64,000 nucleotides of DNA, taken from Halictus rubicundus. Lineage: Eukaryota > Arthropoda > Insecta > Hymenoptera > Halictidae. Positions 60,520 through 64,000 of the stretch are shown in pieces. Every line of letters starts with the position of its first letter. Position 1 is the stretch's first letter. The stretch lies in contig NC_135151.1 in assembly GCF_050948215.1 (NCBI RefSeq), positions 10,704,220-10,768,219 of the forward strand. Reading direction: 5' to 3'. Made by a program: the position numbers and the translations under genes. The notes beneath the pieces are model-generated. The model was not told the DNA's origin, did not search any database, and was given only the letters and a program-made list of their open reading frames with translations.

Positions 60520-60705
60520 AAATGCGGAAACACTTTTGTTTTTTCAATGATCGTTGCAAAAAATTGTTCTTATTTAAATATGGATCATGTACTGGGTATT
60601 GAGTTGTAAAACAGAGCTGCAATGCAGCCCATAAAAAATTAGTAGAACGGTGAAATAAAGAGTAAACTAGAATGTTTTCGAGTAAAATTATTTAAAAATA
60701 GTCTA
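60520..60705. repeat. Inverted repeat arm, family F right
   Basis: Reverse complement of the block at 56620-56830 (GGTATTGAGTTGTAAAACAG, AGCTGCAATGCAGCCCAT, AAATTAGTAGAACGGTGAAA). The arms lie about 3.7 kb apart. Confidence 0.82.
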
Positions 60706-62655
60706 ATATGTTTTTAAAGTCATCTAGTAAAAATCTTACAGTAGCTAAATATATGAAAAAATTTAAAAGATAGTGGTGTTGATGACAATAGCTCATTATT
60801 AAATTCAGGATGGTCTCTTTTAAACTTCGATATGAAATGTGTATGTTCTAATACTGGTTAAAAAAATAATGTGCGTGGGATTTTGTAATCTACAACTATG
60901 AAATACCGATGGCTGTTATCAAGACAAAATTTATATCATTAGACACTGAAGATAACAAAATGTATGAATTGTAAAAATTTAAGGCTTGTTTATGATAAGA
61001 AAAGCAGACTTTGAAGATATAGAAGATCGTTGGTAATTTTTTTTGTAGACATTAATTTACTGAGTAATATAATAATATGATTGCTATATGTTATAATGCA
61101 ATCCGAATAATAACACTTTTCATGGGTCAGGGAAATTATATAAGTGCATATACACTGTGGAAGTAAAGTCTGATTGGTTTGTTATATATTGTTTACATCG
61201 ATTCTTCATAAATTACAATACAATTATTTCATATTGTTTTCCCTCGAGTTTATTATCAATTATAATATGTTAAATATAAAGGCACAAACAATGAAAAGTA
61301 GTTCTCTACTTTCTAGTTACCTACGATTCTATTTTTACTTGATTCAGTGCTACCGTTGATATACATACATATATATACCTCTAAATGTATACATATAGAT
61401 GTATATATAATTCGCCACTTAACATTAATATAGATTCTTAACAATAGGAATACTCATTACAATGTTAACCTAAATCTTTGATGTTGAACTTAAATACGTC
61501 CATTACGTCTAGATATTCACAACCCTATTAAGAAACGTTCAACGTTAAAACTTCTTTTTACACATACCAATTCCTAGGACGAAGGTGACACACATAAACG
61601 AGGAATGAAAAAGAAATTACATTTTCGTGATTCTATATAAAACTCGTACCCTGAACAAATTTTAACAACTGTTAAAACTTATACGCTCTATTTTCCCTCG
61701 TATGCCCTTCGATATTTTACATCGTGATCCACGGATACTATATTTATTTATACTTTCATGTCTATAACATTTCTACTTTAACATCAAACGAAGATCGATA
61801 AGTTCTAAGAATGTTTCTTGTATATAAATTCAACATGAGTCGCGTACGCCGCGCTTTGTGCACCATGTAACCGTTACATGTAATTATGTCTTTCTATGTG
61901 TATCAGTACACAATTATTCTACCGACAGTTTGATCCCCAGGGCTTGACGGAAATTAGGCCTGAAATTTGAATGCGTTGCCATGAATGTAAAAGAACGTTT
62001 CTGTGTCCAGAAATTCGGATTGTTAACGATTTGGAATGTTTAATGCCACAGGATGATGTTGGAAGACGTTACTTGATTCTCGCACTGTGACTCTTTCTAT
62101 ATACGAAATTATTTTTGTACTTTCACACACAGTTTCTAGAGTTAAGAATCAAATTTTGAATGTGTCCGTTACATTACCGAAGTTCCACGCTACTGACATT
62201 ACCGTATCAATCTATCAACAATACAGGTTCATTACTCTGATAGCACCTAGAAAGAAGTTTCAGTTTACGCGAGTCCGTTCTGCCGCAAAACAACGCTTCC
62301 GTGCAAGTCCATTCGATGGACTCGCGTTACAAAAAACGACACGTTCAAACTTCCCTCGAATAATTGTATACAAAGTTGAGCAGTTAATTGGTCATCTTAA
62401 ATTAAAAACGCATGTGTCGGAGGCTAATGAACCATTAGGCAAGAATATGATCGTTTATGCAGCGGTTAGCATCTTAAAATATTGTGATCGACGATACAGA
62501 CTAAAGAACGTCGTTAGCAATAAATATAGGAAACACGAGACGCCGATTGCATTATTCCTTGATTGTATGATACATTTGTGAAGTTATCTGTGTATAAACT
62601 GTTGGTACGGTAAAATGTCAATGAGAGTCTTCCAACTTACAATTAGTTTTGTGAA
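60706..62655 (-). other. Probable Kank 3' UTR and downstream spacer
   Basis: From the Kank stop at 62656 leftwards, AT-rich DNA without repeats of the families above. AATAAA in minus orientation occurs near 61743 and 61250, so a UTR of 0.9-1.4 kb is plausible. A 164-codon plus frame (62087-62581) is antisense to this UTR and has no recognised domain. Confidence 0.5.
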
Positions 62656-64000
62656 TTATTTAGCAGAATATTTTGAGGAGTTTAGTGAAACAGTCGACGA
62701 ATGAAGTCTACGGGATGGTGCTGGACTAACCGGAGCCGAAGGAGAGGGTCCAGTGGGCGTTGTTGGTTTCGACCCTCTCCTACTCCGTCTCATTGATGAA
62801 TAGGGACTCGTTCCTCTGTTCACGCGTTCGTGGGCGTATAGTAACACGCCGATATCTCGATTGCCTGCTTCTAACGCGATTTTTAGAGCGGAACTGCCGT
62901 CTATATCGACGATTGATGGATCACAGTCTGGGTGTGCAAGTAGCAATCGCACGATGTCGGTGTGGCCGTGTTCTGCTGCGCACATTAAAGCTGTACTGCC
63001 GTCTTCGTCTTGAATGTTAACTGCTGCGCCTGCATCCAGGAGCAGTTGAGTCATGTCTTTGCGACCATGAGATACTGCCAGCATCAAGGCAGTTTGGCCA
63101 TGCTAAAAAAAGATACAACTATGTTATCGATTGATACTTAGTTTTACAACGAATAATGCTTGTATATAATTCTCACCAATTTTGCTCGAATATTCACGTC
63201 AGCTAGCTGGAACAACCTGTTTGCCACAGATTCGTGAGTGGAATTTCTGACCTCTGCGAGTGCTGCTAACATCACAGCTGTGTAGCCAGCGATATTTGCT
63301 CTATTAATATCGCAGACTTTAGAATCTAAAAGGATGGATACAACATCGAAGTTTCCATGGGATACTGCGTAGTGCATTGCAGTGTTCCCACTAGAGTCAG
63401 TCATGTTAACAATGTACTCCAACAAAGTACTGGAACATTCTTCGAAACAGTCTAAATAATCTTCTACTTCTAACGGATTCGCGTTTACTGTGCTAGAGAT
63501 TTTGAACCACTCTTGCTGGATGATGTTGATGGCGTTTTTCATCTGGTGGGAGATATTCTTGCTAGGTGACTTCTTCAGACTGTCGTTTAGAACCTTCATG
63601 GCAGCCAGCATCTCCTTAGAAGGTTCAACCTTCTTTCTAGGCTTCTCTTGAATGGGCTGGAACAGAGCAGACTCCGGAAGCTCGTGTTTTTCATCGTTGT
63701 CTGCTTGTTTCTCCGCCATGTAGATTTCTTGTGACTTTTCATCTTTTCTCGTCTCCCCTTGTAATTGTTCGATACTAGAAATAGAGAAATAGAAAATTCA
63801 TTTATCTAGATTCCAATTAACCTGATTTATTTGAACTAAATCGTATGCTTTAATGTTTAGCGTTTTCAGGCTTCATTTTGGACAAAATTTACCCTTTTTC
63901 AACGAAACGAGCAGACGATACTTCGGTGAGCTCGGTATCGTGAACGAAACGGGTAGATTGTTGTTGTTGTTGCCGCTGTTGCAGCATCGATCTGTCTAGA
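62656..64000 (-). CDS. Kank: KN motif and ankyrin repeat protein (Kank), 3' part
   Basis: Three minus-strand exons are visible, the first running off the window: 64000-63893, 63774-63177 and 63102-62656 (TAA), giving the last 383 residues. A Gln tract (QQRQQQQQ) lies near the edge. A Lys-rich linker and a helical stretch follow (KEMLAAMKVLNDSLKKSP). Then come five ankyrin repeats, with cores such as GNTAMHYAVSHGNFDVVSIL, GYTAVMLAAL, GQTALMLAVSHGRKDMTQLL, GSTALMCAAEHGHTDIVRLL and GSSALKIALEAGNRDIGVLL. A Ser/Pro/Arg tail of ~55 residues ends the protein. The repeat number and the preceding helix are diagnostic for KANK proteins, cortical scaffolds linking adhesions and microtubule capture; the N-terminal KN motif and coiled coil must lie beyond 64000. 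ATG at 63719 is internal, because the frame continues upstream to the acceptor at 63775. Confidence 0.93.

Noticed and set aside
62087..62581. 164-codon plus-strand frame beside Kank
   Set aside because: Antisense to the probable Kank 3' UTR; no domain and no start context. Kept only as a note.
63717..63719. ATG at 63719 as the Kank start
   Set aside because: The frame stays open upstream to a good acceptor and joins the next exon in phase, so this Met is internal.
1..64000. Retroelement or viral remnants
   Set aside because: No reverse transcriptase, integrase, capsid or polymerase motif was seen in any frame; all mobile elements found are short and non-coding.

Overview
The window looks like an insect nuclear genome segment, most likely hymenopteran (bee, wasp or ant). 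Its genes are small-intron insect-type genes with GT..AG introns. GC-rich, CpG-rich islands of 0.3-2 kb alternate with AT-rich DNA, and there are many short non-autonomous DNA transposons. Placement in Hymenoptera is inference from this composition and from the CREBL2, KANK and BET1 homologues; nothing in the sequence proves the species.

Left part (1-17.7 kb): largely gene-free. A 5S rRNA gene or close copy (711-830, minus) ends in a Pol III T-run, and a 40-bp tandem repeat array starts about 55 bp upstream of it. The rest is AT-rich spacer with GC islands and several transposon families: TTAA-flanked MITEs, pogo-like TA-flanked elements and 'CAGGGTGT' foldbacks. A block of seven degenerate ~170-bp tandem units lies at 16.2-17.4 kb.

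Middle part (17.7-48 kb): one long minus-strand gene, REPTOR-BP (the CREBL2-type bZIP partner in TORC1/nutrient signalling). Three coding exons at 31199-31106, 20179-20058 and 17808-17704 read through in frame; the exon with the start codon was not found. The 10.9-kb intron holds a near-perfect foldback (21.1-21.4 kb), a 1.18-kb TIR element with exact 347-bp internal tandem units (26.47-27.65 kb), MITEs and microsatellites. Between 31.2 and 48 kb I see no recognisable gene. There are two weak candidate coding exons (31.3-32.1 kb and 47.16-47.34 kb), a long polypyrimidine tract, tandem arrays at 43.7-43.9 and 44.75-45.3 kb, and GC islands.

Right part (48.7-64 kb): gene-dense and AT-rich. Gene order is THUMPD3 (+, tRNA m2G methyltransferase, 7 exons), RPF1 (-, Brix-domain 60S assembly factor, 3 exons), a small unrecognised ORF (+), BET1 (-, ER-Golgi SNARE, 3 exons) and the 3' end of Kank (-, ankyrin-repeat cortical scaffold, runs off the right edge). 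THUMPD3 and RPF1 converge with nearly coincident poly(A) signals. RPF1 and the small ORF diverge around two NRF-1-type palindromes. The small ORF and BET1 converge again. Between BET1 and Kank lies a 6-kb repeat nest (about 54.9-60.7 kb) with four direct copies of one ~180-bp sequence, long inverted copies and clusters of TCGAATAAA words.

No transposase, reverse transcriptase, CRISPR array, tRNA gene or prokaryotic feature could be supported. No wholly new gene system is evident. The best leads are the 347-bp-repeat transposon carrying CRE palindromes inside the REPTOR-BP intron, the compact alternating gene cluster with a possible new microprotein gene, and the several precise-period tandem arrays.
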